Assembly: GCA_021272315.1 (NCBI GenBank) | Contig: JAJSLI010000117.1 | Coordinates: 1-47,659 of the forward strand | Source: Methylacidiphilales bacterium | GTDB taxonomy: Bacteria; Verrucomicrobiota; Verrucomicrobiia; Methylacidiphilales; UBA1321 | Direction of reading: 5' to 3' | DNA length: 47,659 nucleotides | In this document: piece after piece, positions 7,016 to 15,410 of the stretch | How positions within the stretch are numbered: the stretch's first letter is position 1 | Layout: each line of letters begins with the position of its first letter | Program-made: the position numbers and the translations under genes | Notes under the pieces: model-generated | Told to the model about the DNA's origin: nothing | Databases searched by the model: none | What the model saw: the letters and a program-made list of their open reading frames with translations, nothing else

Positions 7016-7717
7016 ATGTCACTCGGCACACTCATCCTTCCCTTCGACACCGGCGCGTACGGCAGCCCGAACACCGCCATTCTCAACGGCATCACCGACG
7101 GCTCGGTCGACGCCAACTTCGCCATGGTCCAGGGCGACCAGCTCTCGCTCGTGCTCTACCCGCGCGCGCAGAACATCGTCAAGGGCCAGCCGACCTCGAC
7201 CGTGCGCCTGCCCTCCGGCGCTTCCATCGTCGTCACCGGCAAGCCGCTCGCCACCCCCGGCGCGGACAGCATCCTCTTTGGCGCGACCGGCTTCACCGAG
7301 GCGCAGGACGGCAACGGCAACTGGACCTACACCGGCGAGCTCAACCTCAACACCACCGAGCTGGCCGCCGCGATCGGCTCGAACCAGCTCAGCATTCCCG
7401 TGCTGCTCGTCATCGATATCGTGGCCTCGGGCGGCGCGCCGCAGCGCTATCTCGCCCTCATCACCATTTACAACCAGGTTTACAGCGGCAGCGAGGGCAC
7501 GCCCGCGCCGGCCACGCCCGAGTTCCTGACCGAGACGCAGAGCGACGCGCGTTACGCGATGCTCGCGCCCGCCCAGGGCAGTTACCGCGTCAAAACGGAG
7601 ACCGACGGCACGGTGAACCTGCAGTTTTACAACGCCACCACCCAGCTCTGGCACACGCTTTTCCCGGGCGGTCCCGCCGGCGCGATCGTGACCAACTGGG
7701 GCGTGGGAGAAAGTTGA
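7016..7717 (+). CDS. Unknown phage tail or appendage-adaptor protein
   Basis: 233 residues. The N-terminal domain is beta-rich (GTLILPFDTGAYGSPNTAI) and the middle has alternating strands with Thr and Asn. The C-terminal part contains ETQSDARYAMLAPAQGSYRV and QFYNATTQLWHTLF, a pattern often found in adaptor proteins that precede spikes and end in a small receptor- or fibre-attachment unit. It ends four bases before the start of the spike gene. No enzymatic motif. The adaptor role is inferred from order. Confidence 0.5.
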   Translation: MSLGTLILPFDTGAYGSPNTAILNGITDGSVDANFAMVQGDQLSLVLYPRAQNIVKGQPTSTVRLPSGASIVVTGKPLATPGADSILFGATGFTEAQDGNGNWTYTGELNLNTTELAAAIGSNQLSIPVLLVIDIVASGGAPQRYLALITIYNQVYSGSEGTPAPATPEFLTETQSDARYAMLAPAQGSYRVKTETDGTVNLQFYNATTQLWHTLFPGGPAGAIVTNWGVGES

Positions 7718-7720
7718 TTT

Positions 7721-10534
7721 ATGAAACATAATGACCCGCACCCCCTCGCTCCCAAGTTTCACTTGGGAGCGCCATCTGCTTTCCGCGAAGATTCTCTTCG
7801 CGCAAGATCGGCAGTGAAACTGCCTCAGCAAGCGCGTTCCCAAGTGAAACTTGGGAACGAGAATGCCCGCGCCACGATCGCCGGGCTGGCCCTCGCCGCC
7901 CTCATCTGCGCGGCCGGCGCGCTGGCTGTCGCCACGCCGCCCACCACGCCCACGGTCGATACCGCGGCGGTCCCGGCCGGGACGAACGGCGCGCTCCTCG
8001 CCAACCTGAACGCGGGCGGCCACGCGATCACCAACGCGGCGACGGTCCAGGCCACCAACGGCTGGTTCAGCAACGTCGTCGCGACGAACGGGTTCACCGG
8101 CCCGATGGCGGCGACGAACCTGACGGGCGCGGTGACCAACAACGTCTTGGCGGCCTCGGTCACGTCGGCCCTGTTCACGGGGAACGCCTCCGCGCTGACG
8201 AATTTCCCGAGCGCGGCGACGATGGGCCTGGGCGCGCTCGCCACCTCGAACTCGATCACGACGAGCAACATCACCGGCCTCGGCTCGGGTGTTCCGGGGG
8301 CGCTGGCAGCGGCGGTGAGCGGGACCGGCTCCATTGTGGCGACGAGCAATGGGATGTTGACAAATCCCTCTTTCTCAAGCCCGGCTGCGACACGCACGGC
8401 GCTGAATCTCGCGCCAACATTCAACGTCTCCGATTATGGGGCGAAAGGCGACGGCAAGGTGATTTACGATGGCCTTTTTTATTCCGGTTCCAACATTCTC
8501 ACCAGCACCTCTACGGCTTTCACGACCAATGACATCGGCAAATATGTCGCGCTGCAAGTGACACCTACGCAGCGGCAACTCGTCACAATCTCCGCCTATA
8601 CGAGTTCATCGAATGTCACGCTTTCAACAAACGCGTTGGCTTCTTCGACCAACAGCGTTTCCGTCGCCAATGTCACCGACACCAATCCTCTAGTGCTCGT
8701 TCTTTCATCGGCCACCGGAGCCATCGTAGGCAGCACGGTGACAGTGACCAACGTCGGTGGGAACACAAACGCAAATGGCACGTTCACGGTAGCCAGCGTG
8801 CCGACGACGACCTCAATGACGCTTTACGCTCAGAACACGACCACCGCGATCAACGGCAATGGAACCTACACCAGCGGCGGGACGCTGACCATCTCGCCCG
8901 GCCCGCTGGTCTACGGCCATGACGACACAGCGGCGATTCAGAGCGCAATCACGGCGGCTTACAATGCCAACGGCGGCGTTGTCCAGTTCAACAATGCGAT
9001 TTATTTTTGCGCTTCTTCTCCCAGCGGTGGGAGCTTCGGAAATTCGTGCAATTCGGTTTTGGAAGTTCCGGCAGCATTCCAGCCCATAGCGAATTTAACG
9101 GTGACGCTCAAAGGGGTTGCTCCGGCGCGCTTTGTCCAGTGGGGCCTCAATGAACAGTTCAACGTACCCTATGGCCAGTTGCTCGGAACAGGCGGCACGG
9201 TTCTTTATTTTCCCACGAGCGCGACCGGCGGCTCTTCCGGCAATTATCCCGCCGCGATTGCCGAGACGGCGTGGAACACGGCGCAAGGCGCATTGGCCAA
9301 CTTCACCGTGACTCAGCTTGACGTCGAGAACCTGCAAGTTTTGATGGCTCAAAATTCGGGGTTGTCGGGTTTCCAGCTTGCGGACGTGGGCGGCGTAAAA
9401 TTTTCCAATGTGGCGGTGACGACAGATGTCTATCCCGCCACCATGCCGAATCCCTCGGCCAACCCTTCATGGGGCATCCTTGGTCAATTCGTAAACAACG
9501 ACAACCTTTCCGATTATCAAGACCTCTATATCAGCGGCTTCAACGAGGCCCTGTGCGTCTGCGAGCATACCGATATCATCAATTACCACGCCTACTACGA
9601 TGTGAAGGGACTAACATTCACGACCGGCTCTAACCACGCCAATTTCCTCAATAACTATAATCCAGAGGAGGTCGCCTATCCAATCTACGCCGTGAGTTCG
9701 CTGGGCAATACCGGAAGTACCTTTCTCATTGGCTCAATGGATGACGAGATGATTAGCTCAGGCAGCACGGCGTCGGTTTCTGTCTCATGGTGCTACGCTG
9801 GAAATGATATTTATGATAATGGCTCTCAGCTTCATGGAGCGCTGACTTATTTCCACACGGGCCTTGGCACATCACCGCCTTCTTATTCCACCAATGGCGC
9901 TTCTTTCCTGACTCAAATTAGTGGTTTAACGGGTGTCGCCGCGCTAGCATCCAATGCGACAGACAGCACGGTGTTCAGTTCGTTTATTCCAAATCTCACG
10001 GCAGGAGAATATGGCATTTGGGAATTTGGAAAAAACTCCTCCTCCAGCAACAACGGTTATTTCGCCTACACGCAAGGCTCTTCCGCCAGCGCCGACATTG
10101 TCAATTTCGGCGTTTCGGGCGGCGAGGATCCGATTTTCTTTTTTGGCTCCGGCGATGTGGAGCTTGGTGGTAATCCCTCGGCGACCGACCCGGGGATTCC
10201 AGTCTACTGCAATGGCAACACGAAGGTAGCTGGGACGCTGACGATGACGGGGGCGATCAACTCTAACGCGATTCAAGCCACGACGAACGGCAGCAGCGCC
10301 GGGACGATGACCAGTTCAGAGCCATTTCAAGGCGCGAGCTACAAGAAGGTCATTATCTTTGCCAACGGGCTCAACACGACTTCGACAGTCTACCCGTTTC
10401 CCACCGCGTTCACGAGCACGAACACGCTGGTTGTCGGCGGCACGATCTCCACCGACGCCACAGTGACAGCGACGAGTTGCACGATCAACACGAGCACCAA
10501 CACGACCGGCAGCGTTACCATCGAGGGGTATTGA
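7721..10534 (+). CDS. Phage tail spike-like protein with pectate-lyase-type beta-helix start
   Basis: 937 residues. Residues 8-47 are encoded by a cluster of four palindromic repeats. A hydrophobic Ala/Leu segment (residues 52-71) follows that looks like a signal or membrane segment, unusual for a spike. Next comes a Thr/Asn/Ala-rich linker region with short repeats, then FNVSDYGAKGDGKVIYDG near residues 232-249, the hallmark start of phage spikes with a right-handed beta-helix (pectate lyase 3 type), followed by Ser/Thr/Asn-rich strands to the end. Such spikes bind or cut surface polysaccharide. Genes for deoxysugar and glycan synthesis follow immediately. Substrate unknown. Confidence 0.65.
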   Translation: MKHNDPHPLAPKFHLGAPSAFREDSLRARSAVKLPQQARSQVKLGNENARATIAGLALAALICAAGALAVATPPTTPTVDTAAVPAGTNGALLANLNAGGHAITNAATVQATNGWFSNVVATNGFTGPMAATNLTGAVTNNVLAASVTSALFTGNASALTNFPSAATMGLGALATSNSITTSNITGLGSGVPGALAAAVSGTGSIVATSNGMLTNPSFSSPAATRTALNLAPTFNVSDYGAKGDGKVIYDGLFYSGSNILTSTSTAFTTNDIGKYVALQVTPTQRQLVTISAYTSSSNVTLSTNALASSTNSVSVANVTDTNPLVLVLSSATGAIVGSTVTVTNVGGNTNANGTFTVASVPTTTSMTLYAQNTTTAINGNGTYTSGGTLTISPGPLVYGHDDTAAIQSAITAAYNANGGVVQFNNAIYFCASSPSGGSFGNSCNSVLEVPAAFQPIANLTVTLKGVAPARFVQWGLNEQFNVPYGQLLGTGGTVLYFPTSATGGSSGNYPAAIAETAWNTAQGALANFTVTQLDVENLQVLMAQNSGLSGFQLADVGGVKFSNVAVTTDVYPATMPNPSANPSWGILGQFVNNDNLSDYQDLYISGFNEALCVCEHTDIINYHAYYDVKGLTFTTGSNHANFLNNYNPEEVAYPIYAVSSLGNTGSTFLIGSMDDEMISSGSTASVSVSWCYAGNDIYDNGSQLHGALTYFHTGLGTSPPSYSTNGASFLTQISGLTGVAALASNATDSTVFSSFIPNLTAGEYGIWEFGKNSSSSNNGYFAYTQGSSASADIVNFGVSGGEDPIFFFGSGDVELGGNPSATDPGIPVYCNGNTKVAGTLTMTGAINSNAIQATTNGSSAGTMTSSEPFQGASYKKVIIFANGLNTTSTVYPFPTAFTSTNTLVVGGTISTDATVTATSCTINTSTNTTGSVTIEGY
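7748..7858 (+). repeat. Cluster of four hairpins in frame inside the spike gene
   Basis: Four consecutive palindromes: 7748-7770 (GCTCCCAAG with CTTGGGAGC), 7784-7803 (CGCGAAG with CTTCGCG), 7810-7824 (GGCAGTGAAACTGCC) and 7836-7858 (GTTCCCAAG with CTTGGGAAC). Three share an AGTTTCACT or AGTGAAACT core. The same design occurs at 6779-6833. The reading frame of the spike gene passes through all four. Confidence 0.9.
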
Positions 10535-10764
10535 GCCGTCTCTTCGGTCGTTCCGCGTCCGCAGCCTCGTAAGCCTTTTCTCCAACTCTTTTTAATCTTT
10601 TTGCGCGGTTATGGTAAACTTCCGAGACGCTTCCTCAGACTCCCCTTGACCTGCGATAACGACTCTGGTTATCTCAGGCCATCTATTAACGACCGCTTGG
10701 TACATCGCGCAATTTTGTACCTGGTCAAAAAGAATGATAGTGGGATTGGAACGAAGAATAGCGA

Positions 10765-11304
10765 GTGAAAATTTATTCCCAACCTCTACCCGATGTCTTT
10801 GTCATAGAGCCGAGTGTATTTAAGGACGGTCGCGGCAACTTTGTGAAGACCTATCATAAATTCGACTTCGTGCAATTAGGTATCGATTATGATGTAGCTG
10901 AAGAATATTACACCACTTCCCAAAAGAATGTAATTCGAGGCATGCATTTTCAAGCGCCTCCTCACGATGGAATAAAGCTGATTTATTGCATTAATGGATC
11001 GGTGCTGGATGTCGTCATCGATCTTCGCAAAAGCTCGCCTAAATTCGGTTCATATCAAAGCATTGAGCTTTCCAGTGCTAATAAATTAATGCTGATGGTT
11101 CCCGGCGGTTTCGCTCATGGATTCCTGTCACTGGAAGACCACACGATCATGGTTTATAAGAACACGTTTGTTTACGCGCCAGCTCATGACACTGGGATTC
11201 GATGGGACAGCTTTGGGTTCGATTGGCCCATTCGAGACCCCATTACGTCGGAGCGAGATCGATCATTCTCTTCTTTGGCAGATTGCGTTTCGCCCTTTCC
11301 ATGA
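10765..11304 (+). CDS. rfbC: dTDP-4-dehydrorhamnose 3,5-epimerase
   Basis: 179 residues, the normal size of the cupin-fold epimerase that converts dTDP-4-keto-6-deoxyglucose to the rhamnose form. Visible family motifs are FKDGRGNFVKTYH near residue 20, NVIRGMHFQAPPHDGIKL with the catalytic His, and VPGGFAHGFLSLEDHTIMVYK. The start is a GTG at 10765. Its stop overlaps the ATG of the RfbD-like gene (ATGA), so they form an operon. RfbA and RfbB are not in the window. Lower GC than the phage module upstream. The 230 bases before it show no gene. It could also serve a related deoxysugar pathway. Confidence 0.88.
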   Translation: MKIYSQPLPDVFVIEPSVFKDGRGNFVKTYHKFDFVQLGIDYDVAEEYYTTSQKNVIRGMHFQAPPHDGIKLIYCINGSVLDVVIDLRKSSPKFGSYQSIELSSANKLMLMVPGGFAHGFLSLEDHTIMVYKNTFVYAPAHDTGIRWDSFGFDWPIRDPITSERDRSFSSLADCVSPFP

Positions 11305-12167
11305 ATCTCCTCGTTGTCGGTGCCTCGGGTCTTGTGGGGTGGAATTTCCTGAGAGTCGCTCGCGATGCAGGTCATCAGGTGGTCGGCACCTATGCGTCCC
11401 ATCCTATTCCAGGCTTGCGCAATCTTAATATTGCTAATGCCGAGGCCGCTCGGGACTTGCTCGAAACTTTCAAGCCCGATGCGGTTGTCTGCTGCGCGGG
11501 GTGGAGTTGGGTTGATGGTTGTCAAAGAGACCCTAAGCGTGCCTTTCTCGAAAATGCCAAACTCCCCTCTCAATTAGGCCGCCTCGCCTTGCAATATAAC
11601 GCGCGTTTTTTATATTTCTCCACAAGCTATGTTTTCGATGGCAAAGACGGTCCCTATGACGAAAATGCGACCACTAATCCCATCTCAATATATGGTGAAT
11701 CAAAGCTTGAAGGTGAACGGCTTGTTCTGGAAGCAACCGAAGGACTGGCTCTTATCGCGCGAACCATGGGAGTTTATGGAGAGGAGCCGCAGCAGAAGAA
11801 TTTCGTCTACCAGGTCGTGCGCAATCTCCGGGGCGGCAAATTGATGAACATACCCTCGGATCAGCGCGGTAATGCATCTTATGTCGCTGATCTTGCCCTA
11901 ATGTGTATTTCTCTTTTAATGAGAGGAACGTCAGGCATCTGGAATGTGGCAGGCCCTGAACCAGAGCTTTATCGAAAAGAGTTCGCGCTCCGCGTGTCAC
12001 ATGAATATAAGCTGGATTCCAATCTCTTTCGTTTCATCACCACATCCGAACTTGGACAACCCGCCCCCCGTCCTCTCCAAGGAGGTCTGAAAATAGACCG
12101 GGCTATGAATGCCACCGGATTTAAGCCTTCTCCTTGGACCTCTTTTCTTATTCCGGAAGCTATTTAG
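11301..12167 (+). CDS. rfbD: dTDP-4-dehydrorhamnose reductase-like SDR
   Basis: 288 residues from the ATG at 11301, which overlaps the rfbC stop. The N-terminus carries the Rossmann motif LLVVGASGLVGWNFL, and YGESKLEGERLV contains the catalytic Tyr and Lys. CAGWSWVDGCQRDPKRAFLEN corresponds to the N-terminal substrate-side loop of RfbD proteins, and FSTSYVFDGKDGPYDE is the classic S-T-D/S-Y-V-F-D-G region. The enzyme would reduce dTDP-4-keto-rhamnose with NAD(P)H. The pair with rfbC supports dTDP-rhamnose or a close relative. The exact sugar is inference. Confidence 0.82.
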   Translation: MNLLVVGASGLVGWNFLRVARDAGHQVVGTYASHPIPGLRNLNIANAEAARDLLETFKPDAVVCCAGWSWVDGCQRDPKRAFLENAKLPSQLGRLALQYNARFLYFSTSYVFDGKDGPYDENATTNPISIYGESKLEGERLVLEATEGLALIARTMGVYGEEPQQKNFVYQVVRNLRGGKLMNIPSDQRGNASYVADLALMCISLLMRGTSGIWNVAGPEPELYRKEFALRVSHEYKLDSNLFRFITTSELGQPAPRPLQGGLKIDRAMNATGFKPSPWTSFLIPEAI

Positions 12168-12181
12168 ACGATATATCGCAC

Positions 12182-13192
12182 ATGGTCACCCTACTTGTTC
12201 CCACCGCAAAGCGTCCCGAGCTGCTGGTAACCGCGTTGCGTTCGGTTTCCGAACAAACCGCCGCCAACCAAATTGCTGAAGTCATTGTCTCCGAAAGCGC
12301 AGGAGATTTCCGTTCGGGCGAAGTCTGCAAACAATTCCCTAGCCTGCCCATCAACTATATCTTTCGCGACCCGCAAATGCAGATGACCGAACATTTTTCG
12401 GCTCTCAAAAAGGCCAAGTGGTCGGGTGAATACACCGTTATGCTCCATGATGACGACTGGTGGACGCCTGATTTTTTGAGCAAGGGAATCGAGGCGCTGA
12501 ATTCACATCCAAAAGCTTCGACGTTTTGCTGCAACAGCTACCATGTGCTGAGTGAACAAGACACTTTGCATTGCGGTCCGGACTTCGCTTTTTGGTTTGC
12601 GGCCAATTATCCAACTATTAAGCCCATCTGGGAAATGAGCCGCCAAGAGGTTCTCGTTGCTTGTTTATTACATACGCCCGCACATTACTCTACAATCATG
12701 GGCAGGGCGGAAGCCTTCCGAAGTTCGGCTGAGATCTATGATACAGGGAATATATGGGATGTCGATCGCATGTTTGTCTTCGAACTCTCCAGATACGGCA
12801 CGTTATTGTATTCCCAGGTTCCGCAAGCTTTTTATCGATTTCATGGACAGCAGCTGACCACATCTTTTTCCGATGATAAAAAAACAACACAAATGTGCCA
12901 GACATCGGAATGGATGATCAAGCGTTCTGGCGAAACCCTGGAAGCGATAGGCAATCTCTTTTATGCGCGGATGGAGCATTGCCCAACGCACAAGCGCGGG
13001 AATCTTTATCATCTGGCGATGCAACCGTGGGCGCTTCCGCTTTTGGCGAAGCATCTGGGTGACTCCTCCGACATCGGCAAGCTCTATAAGCAAATTCGCA
13101 AAAGAACGCGGTTCAAGGAATGGATCAAGCCGTATTGTCCGCCCATCATCTTTGAAAAGGGGAAGAGCTTTCTCAATAAACGTGGGAAATGA
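12182..13192 (+). CDS. Family 2 glycosyltransferase
   Basis: 336 residues from the ATG at 12182, 14 bases after rfbD. The start MVTLLVPTAKRPELLVTALR is a typical GT-A nucleotide-sugar domain, and the acidic metal motif appears as MLHDDDWWTP near residue 88-97. The C-terminal half is less conserved and contains Trp/His-rich segments (FRFHGQQLTTSF). A cytoplasmic, membrane-associated inverting enzyme that adds one sugar to a surface glycan is likely. No donor or acceptor can be named. It follows the rhamnose genes and could transfer that sugar. Confidence 0.8.
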   Translation: MVTLLVPTAKRPELLVTALRSVSEQTAANQIAEVIVSESAGDFRSGEVCKQFPSLPINYIFRDPQMQMTEHFSALKKAKWSGEYTVMLHDDDWWTPDFLSKGIEALNSHPKASTFCCNSYHVLSEQDTLHCGPDFAFWFAANYPTIKPIWEMSRQEVLVACLLHTPAHYSTIMGRAEAFRSSAEIYDTGNIWDVDRMFVFELSRYGTLLYSQVPQAFYRFHGQQLTTSFSDDKKTTQMCQTSEWMIKRSGETLEAIGNLFYARMEHCPTHKRGNLYHLAMQPWALPLLAKHLGDSSDIGKLYKQIRKRTRFKEWIKPYCPPIIFEKGKSFLNKRGK

Positions 13193-13368
13193 GTTCTGCG
13201 GACGGCGGCAAGTTCGCTTGGCGCATTCGCTTGATCTTGCGGCATGCCACGTTCCTGTTTTGGGAGCGAGGGGGCAAGTTGAGGGGGTGCTTTCAAAATC
13301 GGACAGTCGCCTCTTGCAAAGTCGGAGGATGTTTCTATCTTGGGAAAAGCAAATCGAAATTTACATTT

Positions 13369-14121
13369 ATGGCCACTTCCAATCCTACTCTGGGCGCCTT
13401 TAACCGCGTCGGCGCGTTGGGCGCTACTTTTGACACGTCCGGCACGATGACCCTCGACGGGACAATCAACAAGGCGGGCATTCTGGGCTTTCTCCTGGCG
13501 ATGGCGTTTGCCTTTACCTGGACCGGGATGGCGCAGGCGGCGCAGGCGGGCGTTCCGGCGGAGGCGCCGATCATGATCGGCGCGATCGGCGGGCTGATCA
13601 TCGCGGTGATCATTTCCTTCAAGCCGGTGGTCGCGCCCTATCTCTCCCCCGTCTATGCGCTGGTGGAGGGCTTTGTCCTGGCGGCGATCAGTTATCCGTT
13701 GGAGCAGATGTACCCGTATATCGTGCTGCAGGCGGCGACGATGACCATCGCGACTTTCCTCGTCCTGCTTTTCGCCTACAAGACGGGTCTTATCGTCGTG
13801 AACAATACGTTTCGCGCGGTGATTGTCGGCGCGACGATGACGATCTTTCTCTATTATTTGGTCGGGATGGTGGGGATGCTGTTTCATTTTACGCTGCCGG
13901 GGCTGGGTTTCCAGGGCGGGTGGCTTTCCATCGGGATCAGCGTGGTTTTTGTCGTCGTCGCGGCGCTGAATCTGGTGCTCGATTTTGATTTCATCGCCCG
14001 CAGCGCCGGGTCGGCCCCGAAGTACATGGAATGGTATGGCGCCTTCGCCCTGCTCGTGACGCTGGTCTGGCTCTACCTCGAACTTTTGCGGCTGCTGGCC
14101 AAGATGCGCAGCCGGAATTAG
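13369..14121 (+). CDS. Bax inhibitor-1 / YccA-family membrane protein
   Basis: 250 residues from the ATG at 13369; the frame is open further upstream but that part is low-complexity and begins within a spacer. Six to seven hydrophobic segments are visible, starting at ILGFLLAMAFAFTWTGM, and the C-terminus has AALNLVLDFDFI followed by a Trp-Tyr-Gly-Ala-Phe helix (MEWYGAFALLVTLVWLYLELLRLLA), both typical of YccA-type bacterial TMBIM proteins. Members interact with the FtsH protease or leak Ca2+. The 176-base gap before it shows no gene. Confidence 0.83.
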   Translation: MATSNPTLGAFNRVGALGATFDTSGTMTLDGTINKAGILGFLLAMAFAFTWTGMAQAAQAGVPAEAPIMIGAIGGLIIAVIISFKPVVAPYLSPVYALVEGFVLAAISYPLEQMYPYIVLQAATMTIATFLVLLFAYKTGLIVVNNTFRAVIVGATMTIFLYYLVGMVGMLFHFTLPGLGFQGGWLSIGISVVFVVVAALNLVLDFDFIARSAGSAPKYMEWYGAFALLVTLVWLYLELLRLLAKMRSRN

Positions 14122-14163
14122 TCTCCTTGTTGCGCGTTCCCGGGTAGTTTTGGAATCAGTTTT

Positions 14164-14619
14164 ATGAGCGAAAAATTTCCGCGCAGCCCTTACGATGCCA
14201 TCGGCGGTCTGGTCTATTTTCGCCGGATGCTCGATAAGATCCGGCTTTTCGCCGCCGGGGAGTTGCCGAAGGTTTATCATCCCCACCTCGGGCGCGATTT
14301 CGACGGGCGCTGCCTGAATCTGCTCCACGTGAAGTATGAGGATGTGCGCCGCCAGGCGTTGGCGGGCAGAAGCGATGAGGAGGTCCTTGCCTGGTGTTAC
14401 GAAAATGGCCGCGAGCCGAGTAATGAGGAGATCGAAACCTGGAGCGACTTCATGCGCAAGCGCGGCTGGCGCGACGCCGCGAGCGAGAGGATCGCTTTCC
14501 GGCTGAAAGAAGCCGGCCTCGAACACCGCGCCGCGGAAGCCGTCACCATGTTCGATTTTATCGACGTCGACGAGGGTCGCACGCCGCCCGATTTCAGCAA
14601 ATGGCAGCCGCCGCGTTGA
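14164..14619 (+). CDS. DUF5069-like conserved hypothetical protein
   Basis: 151 residues. The start FPRSPYDAIGGLVYFRRMLD and LDKIRLFAAGELPKVYHPHL resemble the small DUF5069 family found in Verrucomicrobiota and Planctomycetota. It is soluble, helical, with conserved-looking Trp and Arg in ETWSDFMRKRGWRD. No catalytic motif is obvious. The family call is from memory of its N-terminal pattern. It sits 42 bases after the YccA-like gene and may share its transcript. Confidence 0.55.
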   Translation: MSEKFPRSPYDAIGGLVYFRRMLDKIRLFAAGELPKVYHPHLGRDFDGRCLNLLHVKYEDVRRQALAGRSDEEVLAWCYENGREPSNEEIETWSDFMRKRGWRDAASERIAFRLKEAGLEHRAAEAVTMFDFIDVDEGRTPPDFSKWQPPR

Positions 14620-14638
14620 GCGCGCCTGCTTCCCCACG

Positions 14639-14956
14639 TTAGCGGGTAAACAGCCAGGCCCCAAGGGCTCCAAGGGCAATGAGAATGGCGAGCAGGAGCA
14701 GGTAGAACGTCCCTCTTATAATCCAATAGTGGTCGGGAAGCGTTTCGTCTCGTCTTTCCTTGAGGGCCTGCGTGGCAATCTCAATCGCAAATTTATCCGA
14801 GGGAAGGGAGAGGAGTTCCAGGGCTGTTTCGAGTTCGTTCACGCTGTATTTCCTGCACAGCTCTTGAAGGGGAATCCAGGGGGCATCGCCACGTTTCGCC
14901 TCCGCCATTTCCCTGGCAACCTTGTCCCTGATGGCGTCTTGGTGCTTGTTTTTCAT
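14639..14956 (-). CDS. Small membrane-anchored hypothetical protein
   Basis: 105 residues from the ATG at 14956; a second ATG upstream at 14977 is possible. The N-terminal 75 residues are charged and helical (KHQDAIRDKVAREMAEAKRG, ELETALELLSLP), and a single transmembrane helix (TFYLLLLAILIALGALGAWL) closes the protein. The topology suggests a tail-anchored protein with a cytoplasmic helical domain. No family recognised. It is convergent with the DUF5069-like gene. Confidence 0.5.
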   Translation of the reverse strand: MKNKHQDAIRDKVAREMAEAKRGDAPWIPLQELCRKYSVNELETALELLSLPSDKFAIEIATQALKERRDETLPDHYWIIRGTFYLLLLAILIALGALGAWLFTR

Positions 14957-15082
14957 GGCTTGGGTTGTTGCTACCATGCCGCGCCGGAAAAGAAAACCCG
15001 ACAGATGTCCGGTGATGAAATCAGGCAGCGGGTCTTGGATCCCGCCGGAACGCACACGGGGTGACCGCTTGATTCAATCATG

Positions 15083-15156
15083 CGGAGCCAACGGGGCTCG
15101 AACCCGCAACCTCCTCCGTGACAGGGAGGCGCTCTAACCAATTGAGCTATGGCTCC
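15083..15156 (-). tRNA. tRNA-Asp (GUC)
   Basis: Read on the minus strand the sequence folds as a standard cloverleaf: acceptor stem GGAGCCA/TGGCTCC, D arm GCTC..GAGC, anticodon arm CCTCC with loop CTGTCAC and GGAGG, and T arm containing GGTTCGAGCCC. The anticodon is GTC, reading Asp codons. CCA is not encoded; the next bases after the discriminator G are CA. Confidence 0.95.
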
Positions 15157-15410
15157 ATTTATAACTTGCTTGTGGCCAATTATTTGACCATTCATTCGCA
15201 ACAATGCGAACCGTTTTAAGGGCGAAATTTCAAAATATCGGTTCGAGTCGGCGAAGTCAAAAGCAAAGTGAGGACAAAACTCGATGCGAAGACGCCGGAG
15301 CGGGCCGGTCGCAGGGTCAAACAACTTGCCTTTAGCACGCAAAAATCTAATTTGTGCAGGATGATGCCATGGCAGAACATGGTCCGTCGCACTTCAGGGA
15401 TACGTGTCCC

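Noticed and set aside
4192..7858. CRISPR array
   Set aside because: The repeats here are palindromic, of several types and irregularly spaced, with genes between; there is no regular repeat-spacer pattern and no cas gene.
1..10534. Complete active prophage
   Set aside because: No integrase, terminase, portal, replication, repressor or lysis gene is seen, and no flanking direct repeat could be found; only a structural part is visible.
10640..10690. Possible promoter TTGACC with a 17-base spacer upstream of rfbC
   Set aside because: The -35 box is fair, but the matching -10 (TTATCT) is poor, and bacteria of this group need not follow this consensus. Not listed as a feature.
13084..14679. A 531-codon open frame on the minus strand
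   Set aside because: It lies antisense to the YccA-like and DUF5069-like genes, both of which have clear family features; its composition is His/Arg/Asp-rich and not protein-like.
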